This document shows, piece by piece, positions 16,677-25,355 of a DNA stretch of 41,463 nucleotides (within the stretch, counting starts at the first letter, position 1; each line of letters begins with the position of its first letter). The DNA is from Actinomadura opuntiae (lineage in GTDB: Bacteria; Actinomycetota; Actinomycetes; Streptosporangiales; Streptosporangiaceae), in contig NZ_JASNWF010000041.1 in NCBI RefSeq assembly GCF_030283205.1, positions 1 through 41,463 on the forward strand. Direction: 5' to 3'. A program made the position numbers and the translations under genes. Below the pieces are notes generated by a model. It worked only from the letters and a program-made list of their open reading frames with translations, searched no databases and was not told the origin of the DNA.

Positions 16677-17000
16677 GTGGACATCGTGCGCGCTTTCCGT
16701 GTCGTCTCCATCGCAGAGGCGACGTCCTTCCTGGTCCTGCTGCTGATCGCCATGCCGTTGAAGTACGGCGCGGACCTGCCGGTGGCGGTGCAGGTGATGG
16801 GGCCGATCCACGGGATCCTGTTCCTCGGCTACGTCGGGCTGGCGTTCCTCGCCGGCGAGAAGCTCGGCTGGGGCCTCAAGCGCACCGTGCTCGCGCTCGT
16901 CGCGGCGGTGCTGCCGGTGGCGCCGTTCTTCGTCGAGCGCCACTGGGCCAGGCCCGCCGATGCCGGACGGCCCGAGCCGCAGCCCGCCGGGCGCTCCTGA
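16677..17000 (+). CDS. DUF3817 integral membrane protein
   Basis: A 107-residue protein with three hydrophobic segments, typical of DUF3817: FRVVSIAEATSFLVLLLIAMPLKY, MGPIHGILFLGYVGLAFLAGE and LALVAAVLPVAPFFVERHW. The family role is unknown. It starts at GTG 16677 after a GAGGGG ribosome binding site. The gene is divergent from the DUF2127 gene, with about 130 bp between the two starts. Confidence 0.8.
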   Translation: MDIVRAFRVVSIAEATSFLVLLLIAMPLKYGADLPVAVQVMGPIHGILFLGYVGLAFLAGEKLGWGLKRTVLALVAAVLPVAPFFVERHWARPADAGRPEPQPAGRS

Positions 17001-17040
17001 CCTTCCGCGTGGCCGGGGCGGACAGGGGGTGCCGCCGCGG

Positions 17041-18417
17041 TCACGCGGGGGACTTCGCGGTCTCCAGTTCCCGCCGGGACGCCGGCACCTTGCGCGCGGG
17101 CGCCTTGGGCGACGGCACGGGACGGTGGGCGTCGCGCGCCGTCCGCCCGGGACCCCGGTGGACGTGCCGGACCGCCGGGCGGAAGTCCGCCGGGCCCAGC
17201 GCGCAGGACCGGTAGCCGGCGAAGTGCCGGCGCAGCCACTCGCGCCGCCGGTCCTCGTCCCACGAGCCGAACCGGCGCGCCGCCTGCGCGTCGCGGATCG
17301 CCGGCGGCTCCTCGCCGAGCAGCCACGCGTCCACCAGGGCGCCGTAGCCGCGCGTCCGGCCGGGGGCCGCGCACGCGCTCGCGTTGAGCAGGCCGTCCCT
17401 GATCCCCTGGACGGCCCGCTCCTGATACCCGGGCGCCAGGTTCTCGTCCAGATGGACGCCCGCGACGCCGTTCGCCACCCCGGCGGGCGCCCAGCCGGGA
17501 AGCTGCTCCACGCGGGTGAAACCGCCCGGGGTGCCGCTGAGCCGCGCCGCGAGCGGCGTCACGGCCGTCATCAGCGAGGGCAGCGCCGCGCGCAGCGCCG
17601 GATGGACGCAGACGGTCAGCGGCCACTGCCGGCACACCCGCTCCGCCGCCACCGGCGTCACCGTCCCGCCGGCGCCGCGCAGCCCGAGCGTCGCGCCGGT
17701 CGTCGCCGCCAGCGCCACCGCCAGCGGCAGGACGAGCAGCAGCCGCCGCGTCGCCCACAGCACGTAGCCCAGGACCAGCGCCGCCGTCAGCCCCAGCGCC
17801 CACAGCACCTGGTAGGCGAGCACTCCGGCGCGCAACGTGGTGAACAGGTGGATGCGGTTGAACGCGGCCGGGGGGAGCAGGCTCAGCCACGACGTCCCGG
17901 GCACCCGCAGGATCGCCCACAGGCCCGTCACCACGAGCACCACGGCCGCCGTCGCGCGATGCGGGACGACGCGTCCGGCCAGGTAGCCCGCCGCGACGTG
18001 CAGGACCAGCGCGCCCGCGCCGGCGACCACGCCGAGCGGATGCGCCTGACCGGCCTCCTGCCGCAGCAGCGTGACGACCACCACCAGCGCGGTCACCACC
18101 GCGTACGACGCCAGCGCCGCCGCCGACAGCAGCAGCAGGTCGAGCAGCGCGCCCGTGGCGGGCGAGCGGGCCGTCAGGTCGCGCAGGTAGTCGAGCGGAC
18201 GCTCCCGGACGGCCGTCCACGCGGCCAGCCCCGCGGCGGCCGGTCCGAGGAACCGCACCGCGTTGACCAGCGCGACGACGGAGTTGTCCCAGTACGCGAC
18301 CGAGGGCAGCAGCGGCGGTCCGGCCGCCGCCGTCCCGACCGCGGACAGGACCGGCACCGCGACCAGCAGCGCCGAGCGGCGGGCGTCCAGCCGGAGCACC
18401 CGACCGAGGTCAGACAC
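17041..18417 (-). CDS. Membrane protein, probable permease partner of the adjacent ABC ATPase
   Basis: A 458-residue membrane protein with about six hydrophobic segments in the first 260 residues (for example LLVAVPVLSAVGTAAAG, LASYAVVTALVVVVTLL, VLHVAAGYLAGRVV). A soluble C-terminal region of about 190 residues follows, with a basic tail. I do not recognise a family. The GTG start at 18417 overlaps the stop of the ATPase gene by 8 bases, so the two are translationally coupled; this is the main reason to call it an ABC permease component. The substrate is unknown. Confidence 0.6.
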   Translation of the reverse strand: MSDLGRVLRLDARRSALLVAVPVLSAVGTAAAGPPLLPSVAYWDNSVVALVNAVRFLGPAAAGLAAWTAVRERPLDYLRDLTARSPATGALLDLLLLSAAALASYAVVTALVVVVTLLRQEAGQAHPLGVVAGAGALVLHVAAGYLAGRVVPHRATAAVVLVVTGLWAILRVPGTSWLSLLPPAAFNRIHLFTTLRAGVLAYQVLWALGLTAALVLGYVLWATRRLLLVLPLAVALAATTGATLGLRGAGGTVTPVAAERVCRQWPLTVCVHPALRAALPSLMTAVTPLAARLSGTPGGFTRVEQLPGWAPAGVANGVAGVHLDENLAPGYQERAVQGIRDGLLNASACAAPGRTRGYGALVDAWLLGEEPPAIRDAQAARRFGSWDEDRRREWLRRHFAGYRSCALGPADFRPAVRHVHRGPGRTARDAHRPVPSPKAPARKVPASRRELETAKSPA

Positions 18418-19654
18418 CGGCGCCGCTCCCCGCGGCCGCCCGTCTCGACCGCAGCCTCGACACGGGCAGCGACACCTGCCGTAGCGCGGCGGGACGCAGG
18501 TTCACGTGCGGGAGCGCCAGCCGCGCCGGCCGCCGCTTCACCGCGGCGCGCCGCACCCGGGCCCGCACCCGCTCCTTGGCGACGTGCGCCCCCGCCTCCT
18601 GGCCGCCGCGACCCGCCCGCCGCTCGTCCTCCCCGTCCTGCTCCGCGGCCGCCCGCGAGCCGGTTCCGGCCACGAGGCGGTCGGCGTCGGTGGGGCGGTC
18701 GGCGTCGGTGGGGTGCTCGGGCGCGGCGCGGCGGTCCATCGGCGTGCGGTGGTCGGTTCCCGGCAGGGGCTCGGCTTCGGCGGAACGGTCGGTCGCGGCG
18801 CGCGGTTCGGGCTCGGCGGGACGCGGCGCGGGTGCGTGCGGGTCGGGCTGGAGATTGGCGGCGTGGTCCGCGGGGGCGGTGCGGGCGCGGCGGTCGGCGG
18901 CGGTGCGGCCGCGGCGGGCCGCGGCGGAGTGCGTGGGCTGCTCGCTGAGCTTGCCGCGCGCCAGCGTGAGCAGGCGGTCGCACCAGCCGTTGAGCGTCTC
19001 GGTGTCGTCCGCGCTGACCAGGACGGTGGGCGCGAGCGAGCGCAGCACCGGGACCAGCTCCGCCATCGCGGCGGAGTAGGCGGAGCCGCCCGGGCCCGCC
19101 GCGCCGGTCGGCCACGGGTCGGCGGCGGCCCGCAGCTCGCCGAACGGGTCGTCCAGCACCAGCAGATCCGGGCCGTGCACGCAGGCGGCGGCCAGCCCGG
19201 CGCGCAGCCGGACGTCCGGCGGCAGCAGCGACAGCGCCGTCCCGGCGGCCTCGGCGAGGTCCAGCCGCTTCATGATGGACCGTGCCACTGACGCGCTCGT
19301 GCGCTTGTAGTACGCCGCGTACGCGACGAACTCGCCGGCCGTCATGTGCTCCGCGCGCGAGAACCGGGCCGGCAGGTAGCCGATCCGGGCCCGCGCAGCG
19401 CGCAGGTCCGCGGCGTTCGCTATGTCGTGCCCGAGAATGTGCAGCACGCCGGAATTGGGCCGGCGCAAGGTCGCGAACGTGGCCAGCAGAGTGGATTTAC
19501 CGACACCAGGTGGACCGGCGAAGCCGACCACGCCTTCGGTCACGCCGAAGGTCACCGGGCGCAGGAGCCACCGCCCCCCGCGGCGGACACCCATTCCTCG
19601 GGCCACGATCGCGGAATGCTCCGCGATCACTTGTTTCCCCCCGTTGCTCGTCAT
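18410..19654 (-). CDS. ABC transporter ATP-binding protein with degenerate motifs and long tail
   Basis: A 414-residue protein whose first 235 residues are an ABC ATPase domain. Walker A is GPPGVGKST (47-55) and the H-loop region reads LVSADDTETL. The signature region is LSLLPPDVRLR (141-151) rather than LSGGQ. Walker B is LLVLDDP (164-170), with Asp in place of the usual catalytic Glu. The remaining 180 residues are disordered and rich in Ala, Arg, Pro and Asp, with short tandem PTDADR units, ending in a basic stretch. The ATG at 19654 is chosen although the frame is open to 19786, because the extra residues look non-coding; a promoter lies at 19791-19820. ATP may be bound but hydrolysed poorly. 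Confidence 0.7.
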   Translation of the reverse strand: MTSNGGKQVIAEHSAIVARGMGVRRGGRWLLRPVTFGVTEGVVGFAGPPGVGKSTLLATFATLRRPNSGVLHILGHDIANAADLRAARARIGYLPARFSRAEHMTAGEFVAYAAYYKRTSASVARSIMKRLDLAEAAGTALSLLPPDVRLRAGLAAACVHGPDLLVLDDPFGELRAAADPWPTGAAGPGGSAYSAAMAELVPVLRSLAPTVLVSADDTETLNGWCDRLLTLARGKLSEQPTHSAAARRGRTAADRRARTAPADHAANLQPDPHAPAPRPAEPEPRAATDRSAEAEPLPGTDHRTPMDRRAAPEHPTDADRPTDADRLVAGTGSRAAAEQDGEDERRAGRGGQEAGAHVAKERVRARVRRAAVKRRPARLALPHVNLRPAALRQVSLPVSRLRSRRAAAGSGAGV

Positions 19655-19790
19655 GCGAGCGCGACGGTCGCCTGAGCCGGGCCGGTGGCCGCTCCCCGCG
19701 CCACGCGGCGCCCGCCGGCCGGACCGGCCGAATCGGCGGGGCCCGGGGCACCGGATCTCTTTTGCCGTCGCACGCTGCATCGACATCGCG

Positions 19791-19820
19791 ACTATAACCG
19801 GGCTTGGTGATGGCTGTCAG
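19791..19820 (-). promoter_or_regulatory. Promoter of the ABC ATPase/permease pair
   Basis: On the minus strand CTGACA (19815-19820) and TATAGT (19791-19796) are separated by 18 bases, one of the best matches to a housekeeping promoter in the window. Transcription would start near 19784, leaving a leader of about 130 bases before the ATG at 19654. The surrounding 19790-19910 is unusually AT-rich for this chromosome. Confidence 0.6.
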
Positions 19821-20012
19821 CAATCTTTTTGCCTTTACGGCAGGACGCCTGGATTCTTTGCCTACCGACCGAAGGTGAGAATTCAAAAAAGGCGGACAAT
19901 TGCGTCGGCATGCCTTCGGACCGGGGCGTCGCGGGCGGGGCCGGCCGGCGGCGCGCTCCGCTCGCAGCGGACGGGGGCACCGGCGGGCGCGGTCATGGGG
20001 CAGGATGGACCC

Positions 20013-20984
20013 ATGCCTTCTCGGGACTTTTCGTTGCACGGGGCCATTGACCTGGGGGCCCGCCAGGCGGCCACCAGGAAGCAGCAGGAGCGCCGGGCGC
20101 AGGCCGGCGCCGCGCCCGCGGGCGCTCCGGCCGGCGGAGCCGGCGCCGGCGCGGGCGGCCAGTACGTCGTGGACGTCACCGACCAGACGTTCAACACCGA
20201 GGTCGTGGAGCGGTCGCAGACCGTCCCGGTGCTCGTCGACTTCTGGGCCGACTGGTGCGGGCCGTGCAAGCAGCTCAGCCCGATCCTGGAGAAGCTCGCC
20301 ACCGAGGCGGCCGGCAAGTGGATCCTCGCCAAGGTCGACATCGACGCCAACCCGCAGCTCGGCGCGTACATGCAGCAGATGGGCGTGCGCGGCATCCCGT
20401 TCGTCGCGGCCGTCGTCGCCGGGCAGCTGCTGCCGTTCCTGAACGGCGCGGCGCCCGAGCCGCAGGTCCGGCAGGCGATCGACCAGCTCTTCGAGGCGCT
20501 GCGGCAGGAGGGCATCCTGCCCGAGGCCCCGGAGGGCGAGGCCGCGGCGCAGGGCCAGGCCGCCTCCCCGGCCGACTCGGTCTACGCGGCGGCCGAGGAC
20601 GCGCTGCAGCGCGGCGACCTCGACGGCGCCAAGGCCGCGTTCGAGCAGGTCCTGGCCGGCAACCCGAGGGACGGCCAGGCCAAGCAGGGCCTCGCGCTGG
20701 TGGAGCTCAGCCTGCGGGTGCGCGGGCTGGACGCCGAGCGCGCCGTCCAGGAGGCCGCCGACAAGCCCGGCGACGTGCGCGCCCAGATCCAGGCCGCGGA
20801 CGTGGAGATGGTGTCCGGCCGGATCGACGACGCGTTCGGGCGGCTGCTCGCCGCGGTGCGCGGCAGCGCGGGCGACGACCGCGACGCGGCCCGCACGCAC
20901 CTGCTGTCGCTGTTCGAGCTGCTGCCGCCGGACGACCCCCGCGTGGGCAAGGCCCGCCGCTCCCTCCAGGCTGCTCTCTTTTAA
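20013..20984 (+). CDS. Thioredoxin-domain protein with TPR-like C-terminus (CnoX/YbbN-like)
   Basis: A 323-residue cytosolic protein. Residues 1-50 are a flexible Ala/Gly-rich lead; 51-165 form a thioredoxin fold with the redox site WCGPCK (Cys82, Cys85) and the cis-Pro loop RGIPFVAA. Residues 190-323 are helical repeats of the TPR type, starting SVYAAAEDALQRGDLDGAKAAFEQ. This matches the co-chaperone CnoX (YbbN), which protects substrates and hands them to chaperonins; in actinobacteria the CxxC is often retained, so redox activity is plausible. The ATG at 20013 follows CAGGATGG; an ATG at 19994 is also in frame. A terminator-like hairpin follows. Confidence 0.88.
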   Translation: MPSRDFSLHGAIDLGARQAATRKQQERRAQAGAAPAGAPAGGAGAGAGGQYVVDVTDQTFNTEVVERSQTVPVLVDFWADWCGPCKQLSPILEKLATEAAGKWILAKVDIDANPQLGAYMQQMGVRGIPFVAAVVAGQLLPFLNGAAPEPQVRQAIDQLFEALRQEGILPEAPEGEAAAQGQAASPADSVYAAAEDALQRGDLDGAKAAFEQVLAGNPRDGQAKQGLALVELSLRVRGLDAERAVQEAADKPGDVRAQIQAADVEMVSGRIDDAFGRLLAAVRGSAGDDRDAARTHLLSLFELLPPDDPRVGKARRSLQAALF

Positions 20985-20993
20985 ATCCCGGCC

Positions 20994-21023
20994 CAAGGGC
21001 CTCGCCTGGCGGCTCGGCCCTTG
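20994..21023 (+). terminator. Hairpin after the thioredoxin gene
   Basis: Stem CAAGGGC (20994-21000) with GCCCTTG (21017-21023), and a 16-base loop able to form an inner GCC/GGC stem. It begins 9 bases past the stop codon. Confidence 0.45.
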
Positions 21024-21034
21024 ACCGTGATTGG

Positions 21035-21115
21035 GCGAGCGCGACCTCGCTTCGCGAGCTTCCCGGTGGGGGCTCGCCTTCGGCTTCGCCCCCACCGGTC
21101 AGATAACGCGCTCGC
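21035..21115. repeat. Second multi-hairpin element with TTC triloops
   Basis: An outer 9-bp stem GCGAGCGCG (21035-21043) with CGCGCTCGC (21107-21115) encloses two hairpins. The first is CTCGC-TTC-GCGAG (21046-21058). The second has an 11-bp stem CCGGTGGGGGC (21063-21073)/(21088-21098) whose loop contains GCC-TTC-GGC. The triloop is the complement of the GAA loop in the element at 2071-2135, and the plan (outer stem, several triloop arms) is the same although the arm sequences differ. It lies between the thioredoxin and kinase-like genes. The bases 21116-21208 after it hold no recognised feature. Confidence 0.7.
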
Positions 21116-21208
21116 GTGGTGGCCGGCGTCCGGCCGCAGCAGCGGCGGATCGGCCTAGTTCGGGGGGTTTGTGGCCTTGCTTCGCGCGGAATCGGGCATG
21201 GGTGCGGT

Positions 21209-21928
21209 GTGAGCGCTCGTGTCGTGACCATCTCGGCCGCGTTCGGCGCGCGGGGCGACCTCGTCGGGCCCGCCGTCGCCGAGCGGCTCGCGCTGCCGTT
21301 CCTCGACCGGGCCATCCCCGTCCAGGTCGCCGGGGAGATCGGCTGCACGCTGGAGGAGGCGCTCGCGCACGACGGCCGCGCCGAGAGCGGCATCGGCCGC
21401 ATCCTCGCGGGCGCGGCGCGGCTGCCGAACGTCGCGCTCGGCGCCATGGACGTCTACCTGCCCGAGCAGGTGATCCTGCGGCCCGAGGAGTTCGTCCAGC
21501 ACACCGAGCGCTTCATCCACCGCACGGCGGAGCGCGGCGGGGGCGTGCTGCTCGGCCGCGCCGCCGCCATCGTGCTCGCCGACCGGCCGGGAGTGCTGCA
21601 CGTCCGGCTGGACGGCCCGCGCGAGCGCCGGCTCGCGGTCGTCGCGCGGGAGTTGGCGAAGGGCGCGGGGAAGCCGGCGCGGGCCGCGGGCGGGCGCGGT
21701 GGCCGCGCCGCAGGCGGGACGCGGGGTCCGGGTGAGGCGACCGGGACGCCGGACCGCGATGTTGAGCGTATGCTCGATGACAACGACCGCGCCCGCACGG
21801 CCTACGTGAAGCACTTCTACGGGGCCGACCCCGCCGATCCGCGGCTCTACCACCTCGTGATCGACACCACGAGGCTGCCCGTGCCCGCCGCCGCCGACCT
21901 GATCGCGGCCGCGGCCCGGGCGCTGTGA
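21209..21928 (+). CDS. Cytidylate-kinase-like family protein
   Basis: A 239-residue protein of the cytidylate-kinase-like group. Family marks are an N-terminal VVTISAAFGARGDLVGPAVAERLALPFLDRAI, then GGGVLLGRAAAIVLADRPGVLHVRLDGP and, near the end, DNDRARTAYVKHFYG and YHLVIDTTRLP. The first segment corresponds to the P-loop of true kinases, but the typical GxxGxGK[ST] is absent, so nucleotide kinase activity is doubtful. A Gly/Arg-rich insert lies near residue 155-185. The GTG at 21209 gives the family N-terminus but has only a weak ribosome binding site. Confidence 0.75.
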   Translation: MSARVVTISAAFGARGDLVGPAVAERLALPFLDRAIPVQVAGEIGCTLEEALAHDGRAESGIGRILAGAARLPNVALGAMDVYLPEQVILRPEEFVQHTERFIHRTAERGGGVLLGRAAAIVLADRPGVLHVRLDGPRERRLAVVARELAKGAGKPARAAGGRGGRAAGGTRGPGEATGTPDRDVERMLDDNDRARTAYVKHFYGADPADPRLYHLVIDTTRLPVPAAADLIAAAARAL

Positions 21929-22030
21929 GCCGCCCGGCGGAGAGGGCGTCGGCCCCCGGGCGTGCGTGCCCACCAGGGACGCGGCGGCCGGGACGAGGAC
22001 GTACCCGGTAGCAAGAGGGAGCAGGTTGTC

Positions 22031-23434
<1,404 letters not shown>

Positions 23435-23443
23435 CGAGAACGG

Positions 23444-23466
23444 GCCCGGCGGGGCCTAGGCCGGGC
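23444..23466. terminator. Stem-loop between convergent genes
   Basis: GCCCGGC (23444-23450) pairs with GCCGGGC (23460-23466) around a 9-base loop in the 37-bp gap between the malic enzyme and LPXTG genes. It could terminate both. Confidence 0.45.
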
Positions 23467-23471
23467 ATAGC

Positions 23472-24152
23472 CTAGTCGCTCTTCTTGGCGAAGATCTGCT
23501 CGCGGCGGCGCGGCCAGATCCCGCCGTACCAGAAGATGACGACGCCGGTGAGCATCACGCCGACGCCGGTCGCGGCCCGCGCCCACAGCACGGTGTCGGG
23601 GCCGGTGTGCGGCAGCTTGTTCGGCGCGGTCTTGTTCGGCGCGGCGCCCGCGTGCTTGCAGTTGGCCTTGAGCGTGCGGCTCTCGAGCCGCTGGTTGGCC
23701 CAGTCGACCTGGACGAGGGTGCGCCGGTCCTCCTCGAGCTTCACCGTGAGGGTCCTGCTGTCGTGCGCGGCGACGGTGCCGGGGACGGTGGCGCTCTCGT
23801 CGTTCTTGACGACGGTGAAGTCCTCGCGCTGCGTCCCGGTGTTGCGGATCGTGACGCGGACCGAGCGCGACGGGCAGGACACCGACCCGATCGAGGCCGT
23901 GACGGGCTGCGACGTGCCGCCGGTGGTCGGCGTGCTCGGGGGGCGGCTCGTCGGGGACTTCGTCGGCTTGTGGGACGTGGAGCCGGACGGGGACGGCGTC
24001 GTCCCGGTGCCGGAGGTGCTCGGGCTCGGCGAGGCCGAGGCCGTCGAGGAGGCCCGCGCGCCCGAGCCCGACGAGTTCGTCAGGGCCGGGATGGCGATCA
24101 GTGCTCCGATCACGAGAAACACTGCGGCGATGACGACCCTGGGCAACTGCAT
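23472..24152 (-). CDS. LPXTG-type cell-surface protein
   Basis: A 226-residue exported protein. The N-terminal hydrophobic segment (VVIAAVFLVIGALIAIPAL) acts as signal or anchor. A Ser/Thr/Pro-rich stalk (about 28-85) follows, then a beta-type domain with two Cys (SVSCPSRS and KANCKHAG) and TIRNTGTQREDF, a pattern seen in putative surface adhesion domains. The sorting signal is LPHTG (180-184), followed by a hydrophobic helix (TGVGVMLTGVVIFWYGGIW) and a basic tail that is longer than the usual few residues. It is expected to be anchored by a sortase, none of which is encoded here. AGGAGGA precedes the ATG at 24152. Confidence 0.82.
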   Translation of the reverse strand: MQLPRVVIAAVFLVIGALIAIPALTNSSGSGARASSTASASPSPSTSGTGTTPSPSGSTSHKPTKSPTSRPPSTPTTGGTSQPVTASIGSVSCPSRSVRVTIRNTGTQREDFTVVKNDESATVPGTVAAHDSRTLTVKLEEDRRTLVQVDWANQRLESRTLKANCKHAGAAPNKTAPNKLPHTGPDTVLWARAATGVGVMLTGVVIFWYGGIWPRRREQIFAKKSD

Positions 24153-24308
24153 CGCTGTCCTCCTGACCCGCGGGGGGCGTCGAGCGGGCGGCCGGATGAT
24201 CCGGGATCATTCTCAACCTAGGCGGTTGTGGTGCCGATATCCCCATCGCTAGGAATGCCTAACAGGCTAACGAGCGGGGGGACGTGCCGTGGGAGGTCCG
24301 CGCAACGC

Positions 24309-24896
24309 ATGATGGAACCCATGGAAGACGGCATCAGGGTGGGGCTTCTGCTGGTCGCGACCCCGCAATTGGAGGATCCCAACTTCAGGCGCAGCGTCGT
24401 CCTGGTGGTCGAGCACGATGTGGACGGGGGCACGCTCGGAGTTGTCCTCAACCGGCCGACCGAGATTCCGGTCGACCGGGTGCTGCCGCCGTGGGCCGAG
24501 CTGGTGACCGGCCCCTCGGTGGTGTTCCAGGGCGGCCCGGTCGCGCTGGACAACGCGCTCGCCCTGGCCCGTCTGCCCGGTGAGGACGAGCCGCTCGGCT
24601 GGCGGGCGCTGGAGGGCGGCTCGGAGGTCGCCCGGGTCGGCCTGGTCGACCTGGAGGCCCCGCCCGGGCTGCTGGCGCCGGAGCTGCTGCAGCTGCGGGT
24701 GTTCGCCGGGTACGCCGGCTGGTCGGCCGGGCAGCTGCGCGGCGAGATCGAGGACGGCGCCTGGTACCTGGTGCCGGCCGAGGCGGGCGACGTGTTCGCC
24801 GCCGACCCGGACCGGCTGTGGCAGGAGGTGCTCCGCAGGCAGGGCGGTGACCTGGCGTTCGTCTCCACTTTCCCCGAGGACCCGACGTTGAACTAG
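24309..24896 (+). CDS. YqgE/AlgH family protein
   Basis: A 195-residue protein of the widely conserved UPF0301 (YqgE/AlgH) family, whose biochemical role is unsettled. It carries LLVATPQLEDPNFRRSVVLVVEHD, GVVLNRPTEI, VFQGGPVALDNAL and the late FAGYAGWSAGQLRGEIEDGAWYLVP. Possible starts are the ATGs at 24309, 24312 and 24321; GGGAGG at 24291-24296 fits the first best. The downstream DUF3039 gene begins 24 bases after its stop, so the two may be co-transcribed. Confidence 0.9.
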   Translation: MMEPMEDGIRVGLLLVATPQLEDPNFRRSVVLVVEHDVDGGTLGVVLNRPTEIPVDRVLPPWAELVTGPSVVFQGGPVALDNALALARLPGEDEPLGWRALEGGSEVARVGLVDLEAPPGLLAPELLQLRVFAGYAGWSAGQLRGEIEDGAWYLVPAEAGDVFAADPDRLWQEVLRRQGGDLAFVSTFPEDPTLN

Positions 24897-24920
24897 CGAC
24901 GCTGAACTAAGGTGATGGAC

Positions 24921-25184
24921 GTGAGTACGAAGATCCTTCCCGAGAGCGACACCCAGCAGGACGTCCGGCCGGACCTCTCGCACGGTGACGGCGACCACGA
25001 GCGGTTCGCCCACTACGTGAAGAAGCAGAAGATCACCGAGAGCGCGGTGACCGGCACGCCCGTGATCGCGCTGTGCGGCAAGGTCTGGGTGCCCAACCGG
25101 GACCCGAAGAAGTACCCGGTCTGCCCGGAGTGCAAGGAGATCTACGAGTCCATGCAGCCGGGCGGCGGCAAGGACGGCGAGTGA
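24921..25184 (+). CDS. DUF3039 small zinc-ribbon-like protein
   Basis: An 87-residue protein with the DUF3039 signature: SHGDGDHERFAHYVKKQKI, GTPVIALCGKVWVPNRDPKKYPVCPECKEIYESM. The Cys residues in ALCGK and VCPEC could hold a metal. The function is unknown; the family is confined to actinobacteria as far as I know. The GTG at 24921 is preferred because AAGG lies 8 bases upstream and relatives begin MST; an ATG at 24915 is in frame. Confidence 0.85.
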   Translation: MSTKILPESDTQQDVRPDLSHGDGDHERFAHYVKKQKITESAVTGTPVIALCGKVWVPNRDPKKYPVCPECKEIYESMQPGGGKDGE

Positions 25185-25355
25185 CGGCCGGCTGAGCGCC
25201 GGATGAGGGCGCCGGGCCGCGCGGCGACGCGCGAGGCCCGCGTGCGCCCGTGACGGCCCCGCGGTCGAGCGTGCGCCGGCAGGCGGACGCCCGGCCGCGG
25301 GGCCGCCGCGTTTCCACACTGCTTTTCTGAACAAACAGGGACATACGGGGGACAG

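Noticed and set aside
19655..19786. N-terminal extension of the ABC ATPase to the ATG at 19786
   Set aside because: That ATG is only 4 bases after the -10 box, and the added residues are Arg/Gly/Pro-rich without family similarity. The ATG at 19654 gives a natural domain start.
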